A stretch of 32,604 nt of DNA from Rhodoferax ferrireducens (GTDB lineage: Bacteria > Pseudomonadota > Gammaproteobacteria > Burkholderiales > Burkholderiaceae_C), in contig MTEI01000030.1 of NCBI GenBank assembly GCA_002083775.1, positions 1 through 32,604 of the forward strand. The letters are read 5' to 3'. The translations under genes and the position numbers were made by a program. The notes under the pieces are model-generated. The model saw only the letters and a list, made by a program, of their open reading frames with translations. It was not told where the DNA came from and did not search any database. Below, piece after piece: positions 24,599 to 31,577 of this stretch (position 1 is its first letter; each line of letters starts with the position of its first letter).

Positions 24599-24697
24599 AG
24601 AATCTGTAGCACGAACAGCCGGAATCTGTAGCACGAACTCGGAATTTGTAGCATTGAACCCGGAATTTGTAGCACGAACAGCCGGAATCTGTAGCAG
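24599..24697 (+). repeat. Origin of replication: five direct iterons
   Basis: Five copies of a unit with core CCGGAATYTGTAGCACGAA are spaced 22, 20, 21 and 21 bp (GGAAT positions 24599 [degenerate first base], 24621, 24641, 24662 and 24683). Two variants alternate: GAATCTG and GAATTTG. They lie just upstream of rep, between two perfect DnaA boxes and next to an A-rich stretch, which is the layout of an iteron oriV. Confidence 0.9.
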
Positions 24698-24705
24698 ATG
24701 ACTAT

Positions 24706-24806
24706 TGTAACCTAATGATAACAAAAAAGAAATTCAATCCTAAAATCTTAAAAAAAGAAAACAAGATAAATCTTAAAAAACAAGTCATAGTAGACACGCA
24801 AAAATC
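24706..24806. other. A-rich segment, probable DNA unwinding element
   Basis: Directly after the last iteron the sequence becomes strongly A/T-rich with repeated AAAATCTTAAAAAA-like units (around 24740-24785). The second DnaA box follows. This is the expected place for strand opening. Confidence 0.65.
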
Positions 24807-24815
24807 TGTGGATAA
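24807..24815 (-). other. Second DnaA box (origin)
   Basis: TGTGGATAA is again a perfect match (complement), on the far side of the A-rich segment from the iterons, about 250 bp from the first box. Confidence 0.75.
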
Positions 24816-24848
24816 CCAAACACTTCAGGGTAAAAAGACCCAACCCTT

Positions 24849-24966
24849 AGCACCTAAAGGTGCTTCGCCCTGTCCTACGGACAGCCTACAAGGAATTCCC
24901 TTCGGTCATACATTATTTGTCTTGGGGCGTTGCCCCAAACCCCAAGGTATTTATACCAGGATGATG
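24849..24966. repeat. Cluster of three hairpins beside the origin, including repeat copy A
   Basis: Three perfect hairpins follow one another: AGCACCT/AGGTGCT (24849-24864), CTGTCC/GGACAG (24870-24884) and TTGGGGC/GCCCCAA (24922-24938). The last, together with the sequence up to 24966, is an inverted related copy of 29385-29429, with a compensating base-pair change in the stem. No gene I can support covers this stretch. Confidence 0.6.
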
Positions 24967-25119
24967 ATGTATTTCTTCTCCTGACCGACGATTTTGGGAA
25001 ATTAAAGGGCGATATGGGCATTATTTTGAAGTAGTGATAGCGGGATGGTTTTACATTGGTTGGATTCTTAGCCAGTAAAGGCGTTCTAGTCAGGAATTCG
25101 GTGATTGGTTCCTGTTTCG

Positions 25120-25135
25120 TGCTACAAATTCCGGG
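25120..25135 (-). repeat. Isolated iteron copy upstream of parA
   Basis: TGCTACAAATTCCGGG, with matching flanks TTCG and TT, is a full-length reverse copy of the origin iteron. It lies 170 bp before parA, facing the origin array. Confidence 0.75.
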
Positions 25136-25146
25136 TTGGGATTCGA

Positions 25147-25162
25147 GTTTTTCATGTAAAAC
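25147..25162. promoter_or_regulatory. Palindromic site 5 (one mismatch) in the parA upstream region
   Basis: GTTTTTCATGTAAAAC matches the 16-bp palindrome at 15 of 16 positions. A lone half-site, GTTTTACA, lies at 25048-25055. Nearer the gene is a tandem TATAGGTTGT repeat (25241-25250 and 25253-25262). These are candidate operators for the parA-parB-trfB operon. Confidence 0.55.
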
Positions 25163-25304
25163 TTCCCCGCTTAACCCTTTGAAGGTTGTTTTTTCGGTTA
25201 TTAGGTCTAAGATACTGCTAAAGCCAATGGTATGCACCTCTATAGGTTGTTATATAGGTTGTATTTAAGGCTTTAAATGAAAACCTGACTACATGAGGAC
25301 ATCC

Positions 25305-26072
25305 ATGGGAAAAATCCTGACGGTGGCGATCCACAAAGGGGGGACAGGAAAAACCACCCTTGTATCACACCTTGCCCTGTATGCACGTAGCAAGAAACTA
25401 TCTGTCCTGATCATCGACATGGATGCCCAAGGTAATATCAGTGCTTTCTTCAATGTTGATTCACCTAACGCTGGAGCATCAGCCCTGTTTCTGGAAGGGC
25501 AGGAAGCACCCATGCATAGCATTGACGGTGAAGACTTCAAACTGATACCCGCTGACAACGGATTATTGGGAATTGAACGCCTGCCGTTTGAGAGCGTGCA
25601 GCTATATCGGCAACGCTTGCGCAGCTTCGCTGCCACTTTTGATCTGGTGATCCTGGACACCCCTCCATCCATGGGATTCTCCATGCTGGCCCCGTTAATT
25701 GCGTCTGATTTTGCTGTAGCTCCTGTTATCCCTGATGCGTACAGCATCCGTGGGGTCAAGTCCCTGTACGCCAAAATCAAGGCAGTGCGCAGCAAACACA
25801 ACCCGTCCCTGAAATTTCTCGGACTGGTGCTGAACCGCTGGAACAGCCGGAATTCACAACAGGTGGAAATGGTGAAGAAATTTCAGGAGCTGCTGCCGGG
25901 ACAGTTGATTGCCAAACCACTGGCAGACCGCTCAGCTATTGCCAATGCTGCCTACGACAGCAAGGCTGTATGGGACAAACCCAACGGTGGTGCTGCACGG
26001 GTAGCCGCAGTCGAGATGCTGGAAGTCATGGCGGAAATTATGGAAAAAATGGGCATGAGGAACAAAGGATGA
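25305..26072 (+). CDS. parA: ParA/IncC-like plasmid partition ATPase
   Basis: The protein has 255 residues from ATG 25305, which has GAGGA at 6 bases; an ATG 12 bases earlier lacks a site. It has a deviant Walker A, HKGGTGKTT (10-18), the DMDAQGN motif and VILDTPPS Walker B. It has no N-terminal DNA-binding extension, as in small ParA and IncC proteins. It drives plasmid segregation together with ParB. Its stop overlaps the parB start (ATGA). Confidence 0.92.
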   Translation: MGKILTVAIHKGGTGKTTLVSHLALYARSKKLSVLIIDMDAQGNISAFFNVDSPNAGASALFLEGQEAPMHSIDGEDFKLIPADNGLLGIERLPFESVQLYRQRLRSFAATFDLVILDTPPSMGFSMLAPLIASDFAVAPVIPDAYSIRGVKSLYAKIKAVRSKHNPSLKFLGLVLNRWNSRNSQQVEMVKKFQELLPGQLIAKPLADRSAIANAAYDSKAVWDKPNGGAARVAAVEMLEVMAEIMEKMGMRNKG

Positions 26073-27055
26073 AACAGGATGATTTCGGGTTAGGTTCCCT
26101 AGCCGCAGAACTGGAAGCAGATACTACTGTCATTGCCGAGTTGCTATTGCACCAGATTTCCCCCGACCCAGAACAACCCCGCAAGTCGATTGATCCCGAA
26201 AAGTTGCAGCAACTGGCGGATTCCATCAAGGCACAAGGTGTCATTCAACCGATTGTGGTACGTAATGGGAATGCGTTTGACAGCTACATTATTGTAGCCG
26301 GTGAACGTCGCTGGCGGGCGGCACAGATTGCTGGTCTGAATACCATTCCTGCTGTAGTACGCGAATTTGAACAAACTGCCCTAGCAGCAGCCCAGATCAT
26401 TGAGAACATTGACCGGGAAGGCTTCACTCTGTTGGATGAAGTACGGGCAGTCATGAAAATGTGTGAGCTTTGTGGATCAGCCAAATCTGCCGGGGAGGCA
26501 CTGGGAAAACCCAAGGCGTGGATCTCGCAGCGGGTCAAAATTGGCACTGTTGGTGGGATCATCGAAACCTTCATTGAAGAGGGTGACAGCACCGATGTAA
26601 TGGGTACTTACCAGCTCGCCCGTTTCACGGAAAAGCACCTGGAAGAGGGCAAACAATTCATTGAAAACTGGATCCAGCACCCGGAATCACGGGGCAGTTT
26701 GCGGGAGAAAGTAGCCGAGTTGTTTTTCCAGATGGACAGACCAAAGCCAGCCAGTGCTAACCAGGACGAAACCCCCGTATCTGCTACAAATTCCGGGTCA
26801 ACAGAGGCCGTTACGCCTGTTCAGACCGAACCAAAACCGGCTGTTGCCAATGTTGTAGCTCCGGTTGAACATAAACCTGTCCCTGCAAGTGTGCAACAGG
26901 ACGGAAGCAAACCCAAAGCTGCCCCAAAGGCAGAACATAAGCCGGAAAATGTAGTCAATTTCCGGGTGGGAGACGAAGAGATTTTCCTGCAAACACCAAC
27001 CCGCACGATTGTCCTCAACAAAGCGATGTTAAAGGTCATCCATGATCAACTGTAG
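26069..27055 (+). CDS. parB: ParB/KorB-like partition and regulatory DNA-binding protein
   Basis: The protein has 328 residues starting MKQDDFGLGSLAAEL. The N-terminal ParB/Sulfiredoxin domain has ISPDPEQPRKSIDPEKLQQLADSIKAQGVIQPIVV and VAGERRWRAAQIAGL with the CTP-binding-type GERRWRA. The helix-turn-helix region follows (SAKSAGEALGKPKAWISQRVKI). A long Pro/Ala/Lys-rich linker (about 225-300) leads to a small C-terminal domain. The linker DNA contains a perfect iteron (26782-26797). ParA-ParB-TrfB order and the KorB-like length suggest a dual partition and repressor role, as in IncP plasmids. The binding site is not proven; the 16-bp palindrome is a candidate. Confidence 0.9.
   Translation: MKQDDFGLGSLAAELEADTTVIAELLLHQISPDPEQPRKSIDPEKLQQLADSIKAQGVIQPIVVRNGNAFDSYIIVAGERRWRAAQIAGLNTIPAVVREFEQTALAAAQIIENIDREGFTLLDEVRAVMKMCELCGSAKSAGEALGKPKAWISQRVKIGTVGGIIETFIEEGDSTDVMGTYQLARFTEKHLEEGKQFIENWIQHPESRGSLREKVAELFFQMDRPKPASANQDETPVSATNSGSTEAVTPVQTEPKPAVANVVAPVEHKPVPASVQQDGSKPKAAPKAEHKPENVVNFRVGDEEIFLQTPTRTIVLNKAMLKVIHDQL
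26782..26797 (-). repeat. Iteron copy inside the parB coding sequence
   Basis: TGCTACAAATTCCGGG matches the origin iteron core exactly. It encodes SATNSG in the disordered linker of ParB, where the protein sequence is free to vary. Confidence 0.75.
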
Positions 27056-27458
27056 GTTGTCAGAGGAGGATTTCAGGCGGGCAGTTGCCACCCTGAAACG
27101 TTTTAGGGAACGTCCCCAACAAGCAGCATGGCGGGTACTGGTTGCAGGGGAAACGCTGGAGACAGCAGCCTCTGTACTGGATATTTCCAAAGAGGCCGTC
27201 AGGAAATCCGTTGGTAGGGTTGCCACTGCATGGCAACACCTAAACCTCTCGGAACTGGATGCCGCCCGTGAAGCCGCTATTGGTCTGATGCGGGAAATCA
27301 TGCCGGGACAAGGTATCCCGGAGGGTTGGGAACCTGTGGTTGTTTACCTGCCACGCAGCATGGCAAAAAGTATCCGTGAACTGGAAGTCCAGCAACTGGC
27401 TGCGGTACAAAAGAATAATAACAGCAATCCTGCAAACACCCAGACAGCACACCATTAA
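27042..27458 (+). CDS. TrfB/KorA-like transcriptional repressor
   Basis: The protein has 138 residues and overlaps the parB end by 14 bp, with AAAGG 6 bases before its ATG. The pattern RLSEEDFRRAVATL, then ETAASVLDISKEAVRKSVGRVATAW (helix-turn-helix, about 41-65) and PEGWEPVVVYLP matches KorA/TrfB of IncP plasmids (RLTESQF, LGLTRGAVSQAVHRVWAAF, LPEGYARVTAVLP). KorA binds GTTTAGCTAAAC. The plasmid's own GTTTTACATGTAAAAC palindromes have the same GTTT...AAAC outer bases, so this protein is their most likely reader. The C-terminal tail is longer and Asn/Gln-rich. Confidence 0.82.
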   Translation: MINCRLSEEDFRRAVATLKRFRERPQQAAWRVLVAGETLETAASVLDISKEAVRKSVGRVATAWQHLNLSELDAAREAAIGLMREIMPGQGIPEGWEPVVVYLPRSMAKSIRELEVQQLAAVQKNNNSNPANTQTAHH

Positions 27459-27883
27459 TGCCGGACGCATATCCAAATCTGCTGCTGACAGGCAAACATG
27501 GGCTGTATTCACTGCGTCTGGTGGCAGGTCGTCCCGCACAGGTTGTGGCAGGAAAGCAGCACAAAGGTCTGCTGTTTGAAGCAGGACAGACCTTCTGTTA
27601 TGTGCTGGCAGGCGGTGGGCAAGCCAGTGCCTGGGTGGTACGCAACCGGGCAGGTCAGCATTCATTACCGGGGCTGGAAAAGCCGGTGGTACTGTTGCTG
27701 GAGGCTGCCGGGAAACTGCGGGTACAACGCTTGTTGAAGACCTTCAAATTGCTCAAGGATAACCACACCAACCTCACCACCATCCCTCTGGAAACCTTCA
27801 TCCTGTGGGATGCCCTATTGGCAGGCAAACGCTATCAACCGGACTGGATATTGGCAAAGCTACCCGCTGCTGATGGGGGCTGA
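27458..27883 (+). CDS. Unknown protein encoded with the par-trfB operon
   Basis: The protein has 141 residues; its ATG overlaps the trfB stop (TAATG), so the two are translated together. It has a beta-rich N-terminal half (GLYSLRLVAGRPAQVVAGK, FCYVLAGGGQASAWVV) and a helical C-terminal half (LLKTFKLLKDNHTNLTTIPL, ETFILWDALLAGKRYQPDWI). I do not recognise the family. There are no membrane segments or cysteine pairs. Its fixed place after the regulator suggests a plasmid maintenance or control role. An iteron follows its stop. Confidence 0.65.
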   Translation: MPDAYPNLLLTGKHGLYSLRLVAGRPAQVVAGKQHKGLLFEAGQTFCYVLAGGGQASAWVVRNRAGQHSLPGLEKPVVLLLEAAGKLRVQRLLKTFKLLKDNHTNLTTIPLETFILWDALLAGKRYQPDWILAKLPAADGG

Positions 27884-27889
27884 TTGGGC

Positions 27890-27910
27890 TTCGTGCTACA
27901 GATTCCGGCT
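27890..27910 (-). repeat. Isolated iteron copy after the par operon
   Basis: TTCGTGCTACAGATTCCGGC is a full-length reverse copy of the CTG variant of the iteron. It lies in the gap between two convergent genes and overlaps the stop of the minus-strand gene. Confidence 0.75.
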
Positions 27911-28385
27911 ATCGCTGGCGGGTTGATGGCAGCCCCAATGCCTGCAAGACAACACCCACCAGATCATCCCGGTCATGCACGATCCTGTCACAGGCCATCT
28001 CAATCATGGCATTGACAATGGCGGTGGCGGATTCACCGGCTTTACGGAAATCGGTGCGGATACCGATGATGGTTTGCCCTGCTGATTTGCGGCTGAAGAA
28101 GTAACCTATCTCCCAAGCTGTGCCATCGTCCACCTGCGTCCCATCCAGCAAGGCCACCACGATATGGGCATTGTCCAGACCGTCCTTGCAGCGCCGGAAT
28201 ATCTCCTGCCGAGCAGCACTGCCCAACGCGGCTATCTCTTCTGCCGTGATCAGTTCATAAGGCCAGATGACCTCCACAGCCATGTCCCGTTGTGCCGCTG
28301 ACTGCAATAGCAATGCCTTGGTCTGGGTGTGCCAGATGCGTTCTGCTTCTGTGAACAATGGCCCGGCGAGGTAAATGCAGGTCAT
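27909..28385 (-). CDS. Nucleoside 2-deoxyribosyltransferase-like protein
   Basis: The protein has 158 residues from ATG 28385 (AAGGA about 11 bases upstream); another ATG at 28397 adds four residues. The frame stays open much further upstream, but that part lies opposite traF and has no similarity. Family motifs: IYLAGPLFTEAERIW at the start, then DGLDNAHIVVALLDGTQVDD and GTAWEIGYFFSRKSAGQTIIG, where the Glu of GTAWEIGYF is the catalytic nucleophile. Enzymes of this fold transfer or hydrolyse deoxyribose on nucleosides or nucleotides. The role on a plasmid is unknown; nucleotide salvage or a defence-related function are both possible. Confidence 0.8.
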   Translation of the reverse strand: MTCIYLAGPLFTEAERIWHTQTKALLLQSAAQRDMAVEVIWPYELITAEEIAALGSAARQEIFRRCKDGLDNAHIVVALLDGTQVDDGTAWEIGYFFSRKSAGQTIIGIRTDFRKAGESATAIVNAMIEMACDRIVHDRDDLVGVVLQALGLPSTRQR

Positions 28386-28538
28386 GCAGGTGTACATCCT
28401 TGGTGATTTGGAGAGCGGCCTACTATAGCAGCCCGGATGGGGTTTCCGTTCACGGTGAATGACCATTTGTAGCAGCAAAAGAACAGGGTAGTCTGGCGAT
28501 TGTGGCGCAACCAGACCAGGCATTTTAGGGTACATATC

Positions 28539-28556
28539 CCCCGTTACGTGACGGGG
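28539..28556. promoter_or_regulatory. Inverted repeat upstream of traF
   Basis: CCCCGT (28539-28544) and ACGGGG (28551-28556) flank TACGTG, about 90 bp before traF, in the gap between divergent genes. It could be an operator for the transfer operon. A partial iteron-like TTTGTAGCAGC lies nearby at about 28466. Confidence 0.4.
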
Positions 28557-28643
28557 AATGGATGGCAGATAAGGGGTTGGCTTGTATCGGCCAACAGGAC
28601 ATGGGTTGGGATTTATTCGGGAAGGAGGGTGATATGCACTGGC

Positions 28644-29147
28644 GTGGACGCATCGTTCGTGCTGTTGTTGGTGGTGATGGGGTGTGTGCTGGCAACCATC
28701 GTGGTAGCAAAGATGAAAACCCCGCTGCTGATCTGGAACACCACCAGCAGTTTGCCGAAAGGTTTTTACAAGGTCGAACCCGGTTATACCTACGGTGACA
28801 TCGTGGCGTTCGACATCCCGGAACATTTCCGTCCGTTGGTGCAGGAACGCGGATGGATCCCGTTGTATGACCGGCTATTAAAACGGGTTGTGGGCAGGGC
28901 AGGGGATACCATTTGCATCCACCAGACGGACATTACCCTGAATGGCCAGTGGTTCGGTAACACCAGCCTGACAGATTCACACGGCAGGCCCATGCCACAA
29001 CTGGATGGTTGCCATACGGTGCAGAATGGACACCTTTGGGTGATGCTGAAAGACAACCCGTTGTCGCTGGATTCGCGTTATTTTGGGGAAGTGGATGAGG
29101 CGACCGTTTACGGCAAGGCAAGCCTTGTCTGGGGCTATCAAAACTGA
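28644..29147 (+). CDS. traF: TraF, conjugative transfer signal peptidase (S26 family)
   Basis: The protein has 167 residues if begun at GTG 28644. One N-terminal membrane segment (SFVLLLVVMGCVLATIVVA) is followed by TTSSLPKGFYKV with the catalytic Ser before LP, and RLLKRVVGRAGD with the catalytic Lys, ending YGKASLVWGYQN. In IncP-type systems TraF processes and cyclises pilin. The start is unclear: an ATG at 28634 has a perfect GGAGG at 6 bases and begins MHWRGRIVR, but lies in another frame, so a one-base indel may have separated the natural start from the rest. Confidence 0.82.
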   Translation: MDASFVLLLVVMGCVLATIVVAKMKTPLLIWNTTSSLPKGFYKVEPGYTYGDIVAFDIPEHFRPLVQERGWIPLYDRLLKRVVGRAGDTICIHQTDITLNGQWFGNTSLTDSHGRPMPQLDGCHTVQNGHLWVMLKDNPLSLDSRYFGEVDEATVYGKASLVWGYQN

Positions 29148-29153
29148 CAATGA

Positions 29154-29245
29154 TGCAGCGTTTGTTGCACCTCATTTTGCAGCTATTCTGCATTTGCACT
29201 GCAAAACCTTTTGCAATCCTGCTGCAACCGTTCTGCGGTTTTTGC
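29154..29245 (+). other. Candidate oriT: phased TGCA array, inverted repeat and nic-like sequence
   Basis: GCA triplets in a TGCA context recur at 29155, 29167, 29179, 29190, 29201, 29213 and 29224, then GCG at 29235, a spacing of 11-12 bp, about one helical turn. Within it, TGCAAAA-CC-TTTTGCA (29200-29215) is a perfect inverted repeat directly followed by ATCCTGC (29216-29222), which matches the YATCCTG/Y nic core of IncP-type (MOBP) origins. It lies 400 bp before the relaxase gene. A second ATCCTG occurs near 29433. Confidence 0.55.
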
Positions 29246-29384
29246 CCTGAACGGATGCGCAAGCATACCCTCCGCCCTTTGCCTTACCTACCTGCCCGCT
29301 AAACCCCTCCTGTATCAGGGCTACCCAGCACACCAGTGCCTGCCCACTCAGACGGCTTGCTGTTGCCTTGGGTGTTTCTTGCCC

Positions 29385-29429
29385 CATCATCCTGGTTCCA
29401 AATACCTTGGGGTCTGGGGTAACACCCCA
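29385..29429 (+). repeat. Repeat copy B with hairpin (pairs with copy A near the origin)
   Basis: CATCATCCTGGT, then AATACCTTGGGGT and the stem TGGGGT-AAC-ACCCCA match the inverted copy at 24923-24966 except for a short indel region. The stem has T-A where copy A has C-G. It lies between the candidate nic region and the relaxase gene. Confidence 0.65.
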
Positions 29430-29633
29430 GCTAAATCCTGTGGTAGTGGAAAAGATACCGCTCGTCAGCGGTGAGCTTGTAGGGAAATGTGTAGTGCAAG
29501 ATAAAGGTGTTGTAGCAGGTACTTTTCAAGTCCCTGAAAACCCACACTAAATGATTCTACAACGGTGTGTAGGTTTATAGCTTGCTGATAACAACTTATT
29601 GTATTTAAAGCAATAACCATTCTACAGGATGTC

Positions 29634-31577
29634 ATGATGGGTAAAAAGGACACTTACGACGACCTCCCACTTAGGGTTGACCTGCGGGCGAAAAAGAAGG
29701 GGGAACCTGCCGTTTCCTTGCGCCGTGGTAGTGCGAAGCCTAAACGTCTTTCCAACCTGAAACCCTCGCGCATTGGACCCATTCGTGGTGTCTCAGCCCC
29801 TGCAACCCGTACCCCTGAACGCCTAGGATCCCGCCGGGTGGTGGTCAAAGCAAGAGTCATCAAAATGACCGCTTACGGGGTTGGTGCTGCCAAACTTCAC
29901 CTGCGTTACCTTGACCGTGAAGGGACAGGTCAGGGTGCAGAACGTGAGGGCTTTTTTGACCGTGAAGGGGAGGGGATCCAGCGTCAGGAAGTGGATGCCA
30001 TCCGTGAAGGGGAGCCGCACCAGTTCCGTTTGATTGTTTCACCGGAAGATGCGGAACGTCTGGATCTGAAAGAGTACACCCGCAAGCTGATGGGGCAGGT
30101 AGAGTCAGACCTTGGGCGCAAGCTGGACTGGAAGGCCATTAACCACTACAACACGGATAATCCCCACACCCATATTGTGATCCACGGTCTTGACCAAAAA
30201 GGTGAGGAGGTTTTCATTGACCGTGAGTACATCTCTAACGGTATCCGCCATCGTGCCGCCGAGCTGGCAACCCAGGAACTTGGCCACCGGATGGAACACG
30301 AAATCCGTGACTCCATCCAGAAAGAAATCAAGGCAAAGTCATTCACCCGCGCCGACCGTGAACTGATCCAGCAATCCCAGGATAACCGCATTACCTTTGA
30401 TATTGCCGGGGATACCCCGGCTGCCCGGTTGCAACGCTCGCGGTTATTGGGACGTTTGCAGGAACTGGAGCGTTTTGGCTATGCAGAAAAGGTTGCCGGG
30501 CAACAATGGCGTTTGGCAGACAACCTGCCGGACAAACTGAAACAACTGGGACAATACGATGAGGCGATGACCTGGCTAAAACGTGCAGAACAGCAGTTAG
30601 GGCATCCCGCCAGTGGCTACCGCCTGCATGACCTGGCTACCGTCACGCCGCTGGAAGGGGTAGTTCTTGACCGTGGTCTTAGTGATGAAATGTCCGAGCG
30701 AGGCTACCTCATTTTGGGAAGCCGTGATGGCATTTTACATCAAGTTCCGATCAGTAACCTTGCCCAAGAGGAAACTAGGGTCGGTCAGGTTATCCGGGTG
30801 CAGGTACTGGAGGAAAAGTCTGTCAAGGCTGCTGACTGGAATATTGCCGGTTACGCGGCGGCACATGACGGGATTTACCATGCAGAATCCCATGCGACCT
30901 GGGCGATAGAGGCCGGGAAGATTACCCCCACACAGCAAGAGAGTTACCTCCACGCTCACCAGCTTCGTTTGAACACGCTCTCCAATCTGGGTGTGGTGAA
31001 GTCCATTGAAGGTAATCGCTGGCAAATCCCGGAAGACCTGCCTGACCAGGTGCAAACATTGGCACAGAAAGACAGCCGTACTACCCGCGCCGTGTTCGTT
31101 GCCCAGCACCAACTCCCTATAGATACCCAAGTCACTTACCGTGGCCGCACCTGGCTGGATGAGCATTACCATGCGCTGGTGGAAGACGGCAGGCCGCAGG
31201 GTGTCGCCATCAAGTTGCGCAATGCGGCTGCGTTACGGGCGCAATGGTTGACGGGGCAAGGGCTGGAAGCCGGGACACAGGCTTCCCGTTCGGCACTGGA
31301 CGACATGGAACGCCAGACACTGGCGGCTCAGGTCAGGCAAAAAACGGGGGTGCCTTTCCGCCCGTTGGCAGCCGGTGAATCCATGCAAGGCAAGGTGTTG
31401 GGGGTAGTCGATGTCCCATCCAACCGCCGCTATGCCGTGGTAGCCAACAGTAAGGAATTTTCCATGGTTCCGTGGAAACAGGAACCCCTGCCACCTAAAG
31501 GCATGAACATGGCTATTGGTATCAACCCGCAGGGTAGGGCGTGGAGTAAACAGATTCAGAAGGGGATCGCACGATGA
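29634..31577 (+). CDS. Conjugative relaxase, VirD2/RlxS-like (DUF3363, MOBP type)
   Basis: The protein has 647 residues from ATG 29634, with AGGA 5 bases upstream (a second ATG follows at once). A basic N-terminus precedes the relaxase domain: KMTAYGVGAAKLHLRYLDREG near residue 80, with the likely catalytic Tyr, and NHYNTDNPHTHIVIHG (about 169-184), whose HTH histidines bind metal. The large C-terminal half is the DUF3363 region (PLEGVVLDRGLSDEMSERGY, IAGYAAAHDGIYHAESHATW, DVPSNRRYAVVANSKEFSMV). It nicks oriT and leads the strand into the recipient. It overlaps traG by ATGA, as in Tn4371-like and related systems. Confidence 0.9.
   Translation: MMGKKDTYDDLPLRVDLRAKKKGEPAVSLRRGSAKPKRLSNLKPSRIGPIRGVSAPATRTPERLGSRRVVVKARVIKMTAYGVGAAKLHLRYLDREGTGQGAEREGFFDREGEGIQRQEVDAIREGEPHQFRLIVSPEDAERLDLKEYTRKLMGQVESDLGRKLDWKAINHYNTDNPHTHIVIHGLDQKGEEVFIDREYISNGIRHRAAELATQELGHRMEHEIRDSIQKEIKAKSFTRADRELIQQSQDNRITFDIAGDTPAARLQRSRLLGRLQELERFGYAEKVAGQQWRLADNLPDKLKQLGQYDEAMTWLKRAEQQLGHPASGYRLHDLATVTPLEGVVLDRGLSDEMSERGYLILGSRDGILHQVPISNLAQEETRVGQVIRVQVLEEKSVKAADWNIAGYAAAHDGIYHAESHATWAIEAGKITPTQQESYLHAHQLRLNTLSNLGVVKSIEGNRWQIPEDLPDQVQTLAQKDSRTTRAVFVAQHQLPIDTQVTYRGRTWLDEHYHALVEDGRPQGVAIKLRNAAALRAQWLTGQGLEAGTQASRSALDDMERQTLAAQVRQKTGVPFRPLAAGESMQGKVLGVVDVPSNRRYAVVANSKEFSMVPWKQEPLPPKGMNMAIGINPQGRAWSKQIQKGIAR

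Noticed and set aside
24599..24697. CRISPR array
   Set aside because: The repeat units run into one another at 20-22 bp with no spacers; position and context are those of replication iterons.
24715..24984. 89-codon frame starting with a Lys-rich stretch
   Set aside because: It lies over the A-rich unwinding segment and the hairpin cluster of the origin; its composition is explained by those features and there is no start signal.
28386..28826. Long N-terminal extension of the deoxyribosyltransferase-like gene
   Set aside because: The extension lies opposite traF and its upstream region and matches nothing; the family start is at 28385 or 28397.
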